NCBI GenBank assembly: GCA_964019655.1
Contig: CAXHTR010000006.1
Coordinates: 372,001 to 436,000 of the forward strand
Direction: 5' to 3'
DNA from: Perkinsela sp. pyNocScin1
Lineage: Eukaryota; Euglenozoa; Kinetoplastea; Prokinetoplastida; Perkinselidae
DNA: 64,000 nt
Shown: positions 55,238 through 64,000 of the stretch, in pieces
Numbering within the stretch: position 1 is the first letter of the stretch
Layout of the letters: every line of letters begins with the position of its first letter
Notes under the pieces: model-generated
Seen by the model: only the letters and a program-made list of their open reading frames with translations
Told to the model about the DNA's origin: nothing
Database searches by the model: none
Program-made: the position numbers and the translations under genes

Positions 55238-56524
55238 TCAGCCAAGCGTCTCACCTGTTTCACGCATATACTTTTGTATGTCTTTTTGGAAAACTTTCAA
55301 TGCATTGGCATTGCGCCACCGCATAGACTGGTACGCCTTCACGGCTCTGTATCCGACTCCGCTCCCACCGAGATGTATCTCATCCATCGGAATACACTGT
55401 GCAAACGTTTCCAGTACTTCGCTTGTTACATTTGGACAGTCTTGCAGCGACACTTGAATGATGTGGCTGCGGTTTTGAAGTAGCATTGCACGCAGACTTT
55501 CATTTGTTATTTTCGATTTATTGAGGATAGCCCATCGGAGTGCAGTATAATTCTTCAAAAAGTCAAAATCCTCGATTTTCCTAACAGCGCCGATATCAAT
55601 GTATCGCAGAGTCTTCTGAAGCTTTGGACTGCTCAAAAGTGGCATTATGTCTTCAAGCTCCTGTGGAAAGTCAATTGTAAGACTCACGATGTTCGCACAC
55701 ATGGCCAGCGCCTCTGCGATCTCTCGGGTGATGATTATTGATATGTGTATGTGCCGAAGCGATTTTTGTCTATCATTGATGTAAGCATTGAGTTCGTTAG
55801 GTTCGCGGCGATATGAACTATCGATACGGAGGGATTCTAGATGAGGAAATGCCCTGTGCAATGCACTTAGTCCGATACTTTTCGTTTGCTGTGAAAAAGT
55901 GTCCCCTAAACGATTTGCAGGAAAGAGTTTTGTGATATTTGACGTATTCTGAAGATCTCGGATGTGGCCTTCCAAGATGCCTCTGCAGTCCACCGAAAGA
56001 GCCTTGAGGTTCCGGCAACGCGCGAGCTTTTCGGCTTCATCCAAATTAAATTTATACGGATCATCAACGTGTAGCTCTTCACATGGGTGCTCTGGTAAAT
56101 TTTCGACAAAGCCCATGTCATCAACTGCAAAGGCATAGATGCGGTCCCACTGCTGCGACACATCGGCTGCCATCTCGTTGAATGCCTTTCTATCAAGCAG
56201 TGCATTCACGTCATATTTGCCCAAGTCGTAGTCTCGCAGTTTTCCTCGGAAATACCTGGGAATGTCACATATAGGTGCTCGGCATGCTTCGTCGACATAC
56301 TCTGCGCCCCAAGGAGTGAGCCACTTCATTTTTTGTGCAAATTGGCATATACCCAGGATAAGATGCATCGACAGGCCACTTTTGCTGTTTTTCTCGGCTT
56401 CAGAGACGAGGAGAAGGCTCTCGACGAGCACTGGCTGCGCGCGATGACTTCGAGAAAGCTCACGTTTTATAAGGCTGGAATTTTCGATGCTATGCTTATC
56501 TGCAGAATTCCGTGTACTTTCCAT
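55238..56524 (-). CDS. Family B LRR protein (428 aa)
   Basis: The frame is open to 56671, but the preferred start is the ATG at 56522-56524 (MESTRNSADK): the pyrimidine tract CCTCTTTGCTTTGCTTGTTC ends near 56575, and the first AG after it (TTCAG) lies just upstream of this ATG, downstream of the alternative ATG at 56566. Signature KRELSRSHRAQPVLVESLLLV (20-40), KWLTPWG with Thr for Cys (67-73), DEACRAP. Repeat YTALRWAILNKSKITNESLRAML. It ends RWRNANALKVF and has no acidic tail. Confidence 0.77.
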   Translation of the reverse strand: MESTRNSADKHSIENSSLIKRELSRSHRAQPVLVESLLLVSEAEKNSKSGLSMHLILGICQFAQKMKWLTPWGAEYVDEACRAPICDIPRYFRGKLRDYDLGKYDVNALLDRKAFNEMAADVSQQWDRIYAFAVDDMGFVENLPEHPCEELHVDDPYKFNLDEAEKLARCRNLKALSVDCRGILEGHIRDLQNTSNITKLFPANRLGDTFSQQTKSIGLSALHRAFPHLESLRIDSSYRREPNELNAYINDRQKSLRHIHISIIITREIAEALAMCANIVSLTIDFPQELEDIMPLLSSPKLQKTLRYIDIGAVRKIEDFDFLKNYTALRWAILNKSKITNESLRAMLLQNRSHIIQVSLQDCPNVTSEVLETFAQCIPMDEIHLGGSGVGYRAVKAYQSMRWRNANALKVFQKDIQKYMRETGETLG

Positions 56525-56648
56525 TGTTTCATGAATTTCTGTGCTGAATTGTTGGCAACAGGACATACGTATAGAACAAGCAAAGCAAAGAGGATAGTAA
56601 TTTCTCAAATTTTTCAGCGAGCAATGTAATTTTCTTCGCTCATGACCC

Positions 56649-57961
56649 TCATTCATCGCTATCATCACCAAAGCTCAAAGCCCTCCAGTTCGGTCTCTGT
56701 TCTGCTTTGTATCGCCGAACTGCTTCGACTAAGCTCGGCGCGTTTCCGCACAGGATAACACATTTCAGCCCCCAACAGCACGCTATCGCCTCTAAGATCG
56801 CTTCATCGACATAACGACAGCCCATAATAGTCACCTTTACGAGATGCGTTCGATTTGCGTGGATTATTGGACTAATAAAAGTTGAGTTCACCCAGCTATC
56901 GTACGCGACCCGAAACCAGCGAAGCTTTGTACAGCGTGCTATCAATGTAAATGTATGCGGAGTAAGATCGACTGCATTGAGCATGATGGATTGCACTGAT
57001 CGCTGTATTAAAGCACTTCGAAAGAGATCTTCAATACCCGAAGGGTCATACATGTACATCGCAGCATCACAGAGAAGGATGCTTTTGATCTCTGCGCAAC
57101 GACTGAGCACTGCAGAAAGCGACGGAAGCGGTGGACACTCGAGATGTACGTGACGAATTCGATCTCGCATGGACTCGACCGCCTGGTTGATTTTTTCGAT
57201 TCCACTCGCTGAAATTTTCAATAATCCTGCTGTATGGGCAGTAAATTGACTTTTGGGAAGTTTTTGAGCCTTGTTATGCTCGAATGACCAGAGCTACTAT
57301 GGAAATACATCAGCTTCTCCAAAGCGGGAAGGCGCTTGAATTCGTTCAAGTGCTTCAAATCTATTGAGCTCCCTCGCAAGAATATGTTCTTGAGTGTTTT
57401 GCATCGCACAATATGCTGAATGTCATCAATTGACACATTTTCAGGAAATCGAAGATGAAGTTCCTCGCACGGGTGTAAGTTCAAGTGAATGAAGGCTTCT
57501 GGGTCATATTTATCCATGAAAACACGGTCCCAGTGCTGGTTGGCATCGCTGAGCAGATTTCTGTATCGGTCACGACGTAAATTCTTTTCAGATGTTATCT
57601 TTTTGCTTTGAATATCCATCTGTTTGGCTCTAAATTCAGGTGGGATAAGGAATCCGGGAATTCGGTTCGTCTCATCGAAAAGTTCTGGGCCCCATGGGCA
57701 GAGCCATTTCATTTTCTGCTGGAATTTGCAGAGGTCAATTATGAAGTGAACAGACAGGGCATGCGTGTTCGCTTTCGATCCTTGCTGAATTTCTGCTGCG
57801 AGTAGAAGGCTTTTGACCAAGATGGGCTGCGCGTAGTAGCTACGTAAAATCTCTTGTTTCGATATGCGGCCATCATCACCATCGATTCGCTGCTGCGAAG
57901 GCATTTGCGCTCTGTAAGAATCTTTGTGACATGAAATTTGTCTGTCAGGATGTTCTAGCAT
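56649..57961 (-). pseudogene. Family B LRR gene with a mid-gene frameshift
   Basis: The N-terminal half (through KWLCPWG, DETNRIPG, HPCEELHLRFP and NLLPIQQDY) stops at TGA 57218-57220. The C-terminal half (LLKISASGIEKINQAVESM...) continues in another frame overlapping by four bases and runs to 56649 with the normal ending RPNWRALSFGDDSDE. Intact relatives such as 49170 read straight through LIPIQQNG here. One base gained or lost explains it. The start is uncertain: ATGs at 57904, 57961 and further upstream. Confidence 0.78.
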
Positions 57962-58151
57962 GAGAGATATAGAATGTAGGCTGAAGTAGCTCTGCATGTG
58001 AGCAATTCTGAAGATCACAAAAGTTCTTGAATTTTTCTCGAAATTGATCAGACTCATGTTATGCAACAGCAAAAAGCGATGCCAAAGTTTCCTTACTTAG
58101 TCCTTGGTAAATCTAAAGGTGAACCAGATCACTACTATCTGAACCACTGGA

Positions 58152-58448
58152 TCACAACCACTTCATCAACTGATGAAATTGGCACAGGCCTAAGATGTGG
58201 TGCATAGAGAATGGATTCTTATTCTGTTTTAAACGCAATGTGACTTCTAAAGCAAGGAGAAGAGTTTCGACAAGCATTGGGTCGGCGCGGTGACTTCGGA
58301 GAAGCTCTCGCTTGGTAATTTGGGCTGGCGCAAAGTAGTTTTCATTGCCTGGTGTTAAGTACTCTGGCTGCAAAGTGTGTATCTTAGACTTTGGCAGCGT
58401 CCAATTCCATTTTGAGGCTAAAAACACAAAGAGGTAACATTGCGACAC
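58152..58448 (-). pseudogene. Family B N-terminal fragment
   Basis: Only the first module remains: KRELLRSHRADPMLVETLLLA and LGLCQFHQLMKWL, ending in TGA at 58152 exactly within the WLCPWG signature. No in-frame ATG precedes it and no repeat region follows before the next gene. It is a truncated relic. Confidence 0.7.
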
Positions 58449-58519
58449 TTACTATGGCCACGTGACCATTTATCATGAAGTTCGCTATTTAATTCAATCT
58501 CTATTTTTAACTGATTCTA

Positions 58520-59362
58520 TCACGCAAAATATTCGTCGTCGTATCCCTTCCCATTTTCGTCGACAACCGAATCAAAGTAACACTCCTTGACTTGCACAAA
58601 GCTTGAAAACGCGCGATACACAATCCCAGTCCCCTTAAAATTGTTACTTGATGCGTCGAGATTCCGCATCAATGCTGGGAGAGATCGAACGACAAAGTCC
58701 CCTTCAAAGAAGTTGCTCTGCAGCAAGATGGTCCGGATTCCCACGGGCAGGCTGTCGAAGGTCAGCTGGCCGCTGAATGAGTTGTCTCTCAGATCCAGCA
58801 TTTGCATAGAATTTGGAAGTTGACTGATATCTACGGATCCTGTAAACGAGTTCTTGGCCAAACTGAGTCCTTTCATGACTGTCGGCAGCGCCGTAAGGTT
58901 AACGCTTCCATCAAACGCATGGTCCGCAATACTAAACGCAACGAATCTGGCCGGTAGGCCCGTCAGGTCGACTGTTCCTGTGAACCCACCACCAGCAATA
59001 TTGAATATTCTGATATTCGTAGGAAAGGTACTTGTGTCGAGTGTGCCGAATATGTCCTGCTGTTGAATATAGACGCTCGATATTGACGCCGGTAGCCATG
59101 CAAAATCGACTGTACCGGACAATTCTACGTCATTTGAGGTAGACAGTGAAAAGACATTCTCATCGTCGTTGAGGCGGACAAAGGACCACTCACTTATGTC
59201 AAGAAACTCGCCGTTTACGTCTTGTAGTTTCGCTTTGGAATCGTCAGACAACGCGGCGAACATGAGCTCGAGGCGCTGCTGATCGGAGAGCTGTGCTGGA
59301 TCGACACGACCACAGAAGTCAGCAGCAGTGAAATACGGCGATGTAAGAAGCATTTTTAGCAT
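58520..59362 (-). CDS. Family A small LRR protein (280 aa)
   Basis: MLKMLLTSPYFTAADFCGRVD start (ATG 59360-59362; another three codons later). Cap EWSFVRLNDDENVFSL without the usual Cys pair. Seven or eight regular repeats (VDFAWLP, VDLTGLP, VNLTALP, VDISQLP, LTFDSLP). The C-terminal VDENGKGYDDEYFA resembles the tail of the truncated relic at 7364, linking copies at opposite ends of the window. Confidence 0.82.
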   Translation of the reverse strand: MLKMLLTSPYFTAADFCGRVDPAQLSDQQRLELMFAALSDDSKAKLQDVNGEFLDISEWSFVRLNDDENVFSLSTSNDVELSGTVDFAWLPASISSVYIQQQDIFGTLDTSTFPTNIRIFNIAGGGFTGTVDLTGLPARFVAFSIADHAFDGSVNLTALPTVMKGLSLAKNSFTGSVDISQLPNSMQMLDLRDNSFSGQLTFDSLPVGIRTILLQSNFFEGDFVVRSLPALMRNLDASSNNFKGTGIVYRAFSSFVQVKECYFDSVVDENGKGYDDEYFA

Positions 59363-59444
59363 GAAAAGCGAATCCAAAATTATTTTTGTGCACTGGAATT
59401 CATATTCAAACACACAGATACTCACATAGCCATAATCATGCGCT

Positions 59445-60779
59445 TCAATACCCGTCAATTTGATATTCCATATCCGAATCGCTATATTCCTCACTTTCTT
59501 CTCCCAGGTAGGTGCGCTCCTTATACGCTATAGCTTGCCAGTTTGATCTTTGAGATGCTTTATACGCTTCAACTGCTCGAGGTGACACTGAAGTTTCTTC
59601 CAGGCCCACAAAGTGAAGACTTCGGCATCTTGCAATGGCTTCAAGTATCGCATCATCAACACTGTAGCATCGAAATATGACCAAGGTGCACAAGTGGTGC
59701 ACATTGGCTCTAACGATGGCAGAAACTTCAGCACTGGTAATTTCCGTGTTACAGATATCGAGCCAGCGGATATTTGAAAACTTTGCAAGAAGACAAAATG
59801 CTCTTGGGCCGGCGTTAACTCCCATGCGAACATGCCGAACGCTTTGCTGAATGAGCGGGCTCGAAAAAAGAACGTGTACGTTATTGTCTTCCATCGTGTC
59901 CATCTCATCCAAATAAATGCTTCGCACCTGTGTGCACTTGGCGAATGCTCTGTATACATCCGAGCCTCCCCGAGTAAAAAGGATAAAAAGCTCTCTTGCC
60001 GATGCTCGTCGATCATTTATGAAAGAAAGTATCTGTGGCAATTCCTCAGGCGAAAAGTCCTCGGCGTCGTGTATTGCAAGTGTCGTGAGCCTCGGAAAGC
60101 GCTTCAAAGTCCGAATCGTAGCCATCGGATGACTGAACTGATCGATATTGAGTATATTAAAGTCTGGCAAGTGTCGAAGTGCTTGTACGCTGCGGAACGG
60201 AAACTTGTTAATTCCTAAATCAAGAACTCGTAGATTTTGGCATTTTGCAATATTTTGTATGTCCTCCTGTGATAGCTTCTCTTTTTCAAAGTCAAGGCGT
60301 ATTTCTTCACATGGGTGAAGGTGTAAATAAGGAAAATAGCGCGGATCGTACGCCTCAAGGATAATGCGGTCCCAATTTTGCGTCGTATCTTGCAAAAGTG
60401 CAAGGACCTGATCATTTGGAAGTGATTCTTCGTTCCAGCGCTCTTGTATGGCAATGTCTCTGCTTTTTTGCTCGATAAACTCGCCTGGTTCGGTACTTGG
60501 AGCTCTATTTATCTCATCGATGATTTCCGGACCCCAATTGCACAGCCACTTCATTTTTTGAGAAAAGCGGCACAGGTCGAGAATGAACCCCATCGAAAGG
60601 ATCTCTTTTGTTTTGGTAAGACTTGAATCAGCTTCTCGAGCGATTAAAAGGCTCTCAACGAGGACAGGAAGCGCTCTGTGCCTGCGCAGTAGCTCACGTT
60701 TTGTGATTCGAAGTACTCTATCTTCGTAATTCTCAGTGTGAGATGAAGAAGAAATTGCTGAGCATACAGACGATTTCAT
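59445..60779 (-). CDS. Family B LRR protein (444 aa)
   Basis: MKSSVCSAISS from the ATG at 60777-60779. KRELLRRHRALPVLVESLLIA (27-47), KWLCNWG with Asn for Pro (77-83), DEINRAP. HPCEEIRLDFEKE precedes the repeats; FSNIRWLDICNTEITSAEVSAIV is typical. It ends QRSNWQAIAYKE and an acidic tail (SEEYSDSDMEYQIDGY). Undamaged. Confidence 0.8.
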   Translation of the reverse strand: MKSSVCSAISSSSHTENYEDRVLRITKRELLRRHRALPVLVESLLIAREADSSLTKTKEILSMGFILDLCRFSQKMKWLCNWGPEIIDEINRAPSTEPGEFIEQKSRDIAIQERWNEESLPNDQVLALLQDTTQNWDRIILEAYDPRYFPYLHLHPCEEIRLDFEKEKLSQEDIQNIAKCQNLRVLDLGINKFPFRSVQALRHLPDFNILNIDQFSHPMATIRTLKRFPRLTTLAIHDAEDFSPEELPQILSFINDRRASARELFILFTRGGSDVYRAFAKCTQVRSIYLDEMDTMEDNNVHVLFSSPLIQQSVRHVRMGVNAGPRAFCLLAKFSNIRWLDICNTEITSAEVSAIVRANVHHLCTLVIFRCYSVDDAILEAIARCRSLHFVGLEETSVSPRAVEAYKASQRSNWQAIAYKERTYLGEESEEYSDSDMEYQIDGY

Positions 60780-61061
60780 GCATAAACGATGATATATGAG
60801 ATCATTGAAAAAAATCTTCGGCAAAGTTCGTGTTAAGAACTATCATTAAGGAATTCCAACTCACAAAACATGCAGAGAAGCATCATCTTTGATAAGCACT
60901 CAAAGAAAGGAACTTCAATGCTCAAAATTTACTTCAGTAATCACGGTAGTAATCACCGAATATAAACTCGATTCGCAATCAATTGCTAGATTGATCACTC
61001 GATGAGCCATCAGAATCTTCGCTATTCAACAATCAGATTCAGAAATAGAATCTTTAGTGGA

Positions 61062-62435
61062 TTAATGACCTAAAACGTCACCTGAATGATCATTAAAATT
61101 TTCGCTTGAATCGTCACCTGAGTCATCGCTTAAATCATCGTGGGAAACATCGATAGATTCATCATAAGATTCATCACTCGAATCATCGGTAGAGTCATGA
61201 CTTACATCATCATCAGAGCTACCCATCTGTAGCGCTTCGTAATTCTGTCTCCTATTTTCCACATATGCATTGAAAAACCTCTGCTCGATATGGCAACCAG
61301 CTAAATAAACTTTCTTGATGCAAGCACAATGCGCAAAAGTTTTTAAAATTGTCGAGGTTAGCGACTCGCAATACTCTACAGAGACTTCCACGAGATGCTT
61401 TGCGTTTCGGAGAATTACAGCCGCTAAATCTTCGTTTGTGACATGGGTTATGTCGAGATGCAGACAGCGAAGGGATGAAAACCGCTGAAGAAACCGAAAA
61501 TCACGAATATTAGTCAATGATGACAAGTCCAAGAGCTTAAGTGTCTGGTGAAGGTGCTTGCAGGTAAGAAGCGGCTCAAATTCCTCAACAGAAGCGTTCC
61601 CGTAGTTAATCTGCAGCGTAGTGATATGCTTGCATTCTGCAAGTGCTTCTGCTAGACGGCGCTTCATGGGGCATATTATTTTGACGTGCTGGAGTGTATT
61701 TCTACGCTTCTGAATATATTGGACAGCATCGCTCATTTCAGATTGTCCATCAAGCCTCGTAATCTTTAGCGACGTAAGATTAGGCAGCCTCTTGTAGAGT
61801 GCGAGCTGAAGTTTGCAATAGACACTGCCGAAATTCCAACCACGAACATCAAGATGTTCCAAATTTTGGATGTTTTTTATCGCTAAAGTTAGATTTTTGA
61901 GCGTCAAATTGGCTTGTAAATGAAGAGATCGAAGAGTGCGGCAACTCGCGAGGTGCTCGAGGTCACGCAGCTGAATGTCAAAACTGTTTTCGAGGTAAAT
62001 CTCTTCGCATGGATGTCGGTGGACGTGCGCTAAAAACTCAAAGTTGGAGTGAAAGTCTGACCAAACGCGGTCCCACAGATAGCATTGATCGCGTACAAGA
62101 CTTTGAAATTTGTCCCGTGCCAAATGTCGAGTGGAAGGCCTCTTCATATCCCTAATATGCCTTGGGAGCTCGTGCGTTATATATCGGCCCGTCTCGTCGA
62201 TAAGAGTAGGGCCCCACGGGAGAAGCCAAAGCATTTTCTGCTGAAACCTGCACAAGTCGACAATGAATTTCATGGAAATAGTTTTTTTAGCCTTATTGAT
62301 CCTTTGATTGACTTCATGGGCGAAGAGGAGGCTTTCGACGAGCATTGGATGTGCACGATGGCTTCATACTATCTCAAGCTGTGTGAATCGGGTAACCTTG
62401 TCTTCGAATGGCTCATTTGATCGTTTTCGCTTCAT
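61062..62435 (-). pseudogene. Family B LRR gene with in-frame TGA at codon 24
   Basis: The ATG at 62433-62435 opens MKRKRSNEPFEDKV...LEIV, then TGA (62364-62366), then SHRAHPMLVESLLF and a full-length remainder (LWLLPWG, DETGR, complete repeats). The stop occupies the place of the conserved Arg of RELLRSHRA, so one CGA-to-TGA change is the simplest cause. A 427-residue product could still start at the ATG after it (62343-62345). The tail is a long Ser/Asp series (SDDSGDDSSENFNDHS) of repetitive DNA. Confidence 0.72.
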
Positions 62436-62523
62436 ATACGTTATGAAGATCCTAAATTTAATAATGGCATAAATCTCTCATAAAGCACAGAGGGGTCCAA
62501 TTATGTCTGGGCCATTTAAAGCA

Positions 62524-63774
62524 CTACTGTTGGTACGAATTCAGTCGATATGCACTATACTTCATTTCTATTGCTTCATAATTTGGTCTTTTATTCTCTT
62601 TATACGCCTCGAACTCCTCAGTTTTGATCCGACACCCACTGAGATCGATTGTTTTCAGGCCAATACAATGTGCAATTGTTTCAAAAGTCCTAAAAGTGAT
62701 TTTGTGGCAACTTATGAGTGAAACTTCAACCATTTGACATTTGTTTCTGAGCATCACTGCCCGGAGATCTCTGTTAGTGACATTTGTGTAGTTGAGTGTG
62801 AGCCATCGAAGAGCGGAGAAGAACTTGAGAAACGAAAAATTTTGGATATTCAGGCTCGATAAATCCAAGAGCTTCACACTTTGTTGGAAGTGTTGGCAGG
62901 TAACGAGTGGTTCAATAACATCGTAAGAAGCTTTTTCGTCATTAATTTGTAGCGATAAGATGTTTTTACATTCAACGAGCGCCTGTGCGACACTGCGCTC
63001 CATGCAACACTCAAGCTTGACATGCTGAAGTGTTTCTTTGCGATTTCTGATGTATTCGACTAAGTCATGAACATCGTAGGGATCATCAAGCCTATTGATG
63101 TGCAGCGAAGTCATATTGGGCAGCCGCTGGTACAGTGCGATCTGATCTTTCAAACCAAGAATTTTATGGTAAATGGTTTCCAGATTGAGGCTCTCTAAGC
63201 TTCGCATCTTTTGCACTGCTGTCGAAAACCCATCTACAGGATATCTCGTTTCGAATTTGAAGGATCGTAGAGTCTCGCATTTTTCAAGGTGCTCGAGGTC
63301 GTTCTGGTGTATTCCGACACAGTGATTGAGATAAAGCTCTTCGCATGGGTGCAGGTGCACGTACGCCAAAAATTCAAAGTTGACAGGATCAATCGCCCAA
63401 ATGCGATCCCATTGCTGATTTTCATCGCGAGCGAGACTGCCAAAGGTATCTCGATGGTATATTCCATCAGGGACTTGTGACATACCGTCTATTTCCCATG
63501 GAAGGTCATGGGTTGGTGCACGGCTCGTCTCATCGACCAAAAGAGTTCTCCACGGTAGAAGCCAATGCATTTTTTGCTTGAATCTGCACAGGTCAAGAAT
63601 AAAATTCATGGGAATAGTGCTGGTGGGTTTTTCAAGTCTTGCTTCAACCTCATGCGCAAGTAGAAGGCTTTCGATGAGGACTGGCTGTGCACGGTGTCTT
63701 CGTACAACTTCACGCCGAGTGCTGCGAAGAGACTCATTTTCAACCAGCTCGCATGGGTACTGCCTTCTTGCCAT
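62524..63774 (-). CDS. Family B LRR protein (416 aa), WLLPW subgroup
   Basis: MARRQYPCELVENE from the ATG at 63772-63774. RREVVRRHRAQPVLIESLLLA (20-40), HWLLPWR (70-76) instead of KWLCPWG, DETSRAP. The repeats FSALRWLTLNYTNVTNRDLRAVML closely follow those of the gene at 61062, its tandem partner. It ends KRPNYEAIEMKYSAY without an acidic tail. Confidence 0.8.
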   Translation of the reverse strand: MARRQYPCELVENESLRSTRREVVRRHRAQPVLIESLLLAHEVEARLEKPTSTIPMNFILDLCRFKQKMHWLLPWRTLLVDETSRAPTHDLPWEIDGMSQVPDGIYHRDTFGSLARDENQQWDRIWAIDPVNFEFLAYVHLHPCEELYLNHCVGIHQNDLEHLEKCETLRSFKFETRYPVDGFSTAVQKMRSLESLNLETIYHKILGLKDQIALYQRLPNMTSLHINRLDDPYDVHDLVEYIRNRKETLQHVKLECCMERSVAQALVECKNILSLQINDEKASYDVIEPLVTCQHFQQSVKLLDLSSLNIQNFSFLKFFSALRWLTLNYTNVTNRDLRAVMLRNKCQMVEVSLISCHKITFRTFETIAHCIGLKTIDLSGCRIKTEEFEAYKENKRPNYEAIEMKYSAYRLNSYQQ

Positions 63775-63981
63775 TTGTCGATATGGTAAAATGAGAAAGA
63801 TAAGGTAAATTAATAATAAGGTAAGGTAATCTGCACTCAAGCTCGATCTGCAGATGGAAATAGGTCGCACAATTATAGACAAAAAGGATCAGAATTTTTG
63901 GTTTGTTTCAGGTACGCAACGATTGAATGTCATAACGCATAGTAAACTATTCTATTACATACCATATGATTCTCGCAGACC

Positions 63982-64000
63982 TCAATCTTCATCAGACTCT
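63982..64000 (-). CDS. Possible 3' end of the next family B gene
   Basis: The last bases read ESDED-TGA on the coding strand, the kind of acidic ending many family B genes have, at the expected distance from the start of the gene at 62524. Only six codons are visible, so this is a guess. Confidence 0.2.

Noticed and set aside
1-64000. Transposons, retroelements, CRISPR arrays or viral insertions
   Set aside because: No reverse transcriptase, transposase, integrase, terminal repeats or regularly spaced repeat arrays are visible; the repeats seen are gene families and in-frame tail repeats.

Overview
All confident genes in this 64 kb window lie on the minus strand, are intronless and closely spaced (often 80-200 bases apart), so transcription runs from high to low coordinates. 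That layout, with pyrimidine tracts and an AG just upstream of several start codons, a probable guide-RNA-binding editing-complex subunit, two mitochondrial HMG-box proteins, an ArdC-N-like protein and a C/D snoRNA pair between coding genes, points to a kinetoplastid nuclear genome using polycistronic transcription and spliced-leader trans-splicing. The compactness and the absence of recognisable trypanosomatid surface families would suit a prokinetoplastid such as Perkinsela, but the species is an inference.

Layout, left to right. (1) 1-7.8 kb: small secreted-type LRR genes (family A), an ArdC-N-like gene, the UTP12 ribosome-biogenesis gene and a truncated family A relic. (2) 7.9-20.1 kb: five tandem FAN1-type genes. 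The leftmost keeps all four expected nuclease residues; the other four have lost key catalytic residues and carry acidic or serine-rich tails. (3) 20.1-29.2 kb: a housekeeping island with SmD3, a pentein-fold RESC1/2-like editing protein, VMA21, RPT4, two HMG-box mitochondrial proteins, two candidate C/D snoRNAs and mitochondrial uS15m, interrupted by three more family A copies. (4) 29.3-64 kb: about twenty tandem copies of a second LRR family (family B, about 420-460 residues, with an N-terminal signature around WLCPWG), interspersed with family A genes and disabled copies.

The window therefore alternates single-copy core genes with three expanding families. Within the arrays, several members are broken by one stop or one frameshift while the rest of the reading frame remains open. 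This indicates rapid birth-and-death evolution, and possibly a store of variants. No function is known to me for family A or family B. The inactive FAN1 paralogues are the most striking candidate for an undescribed system.
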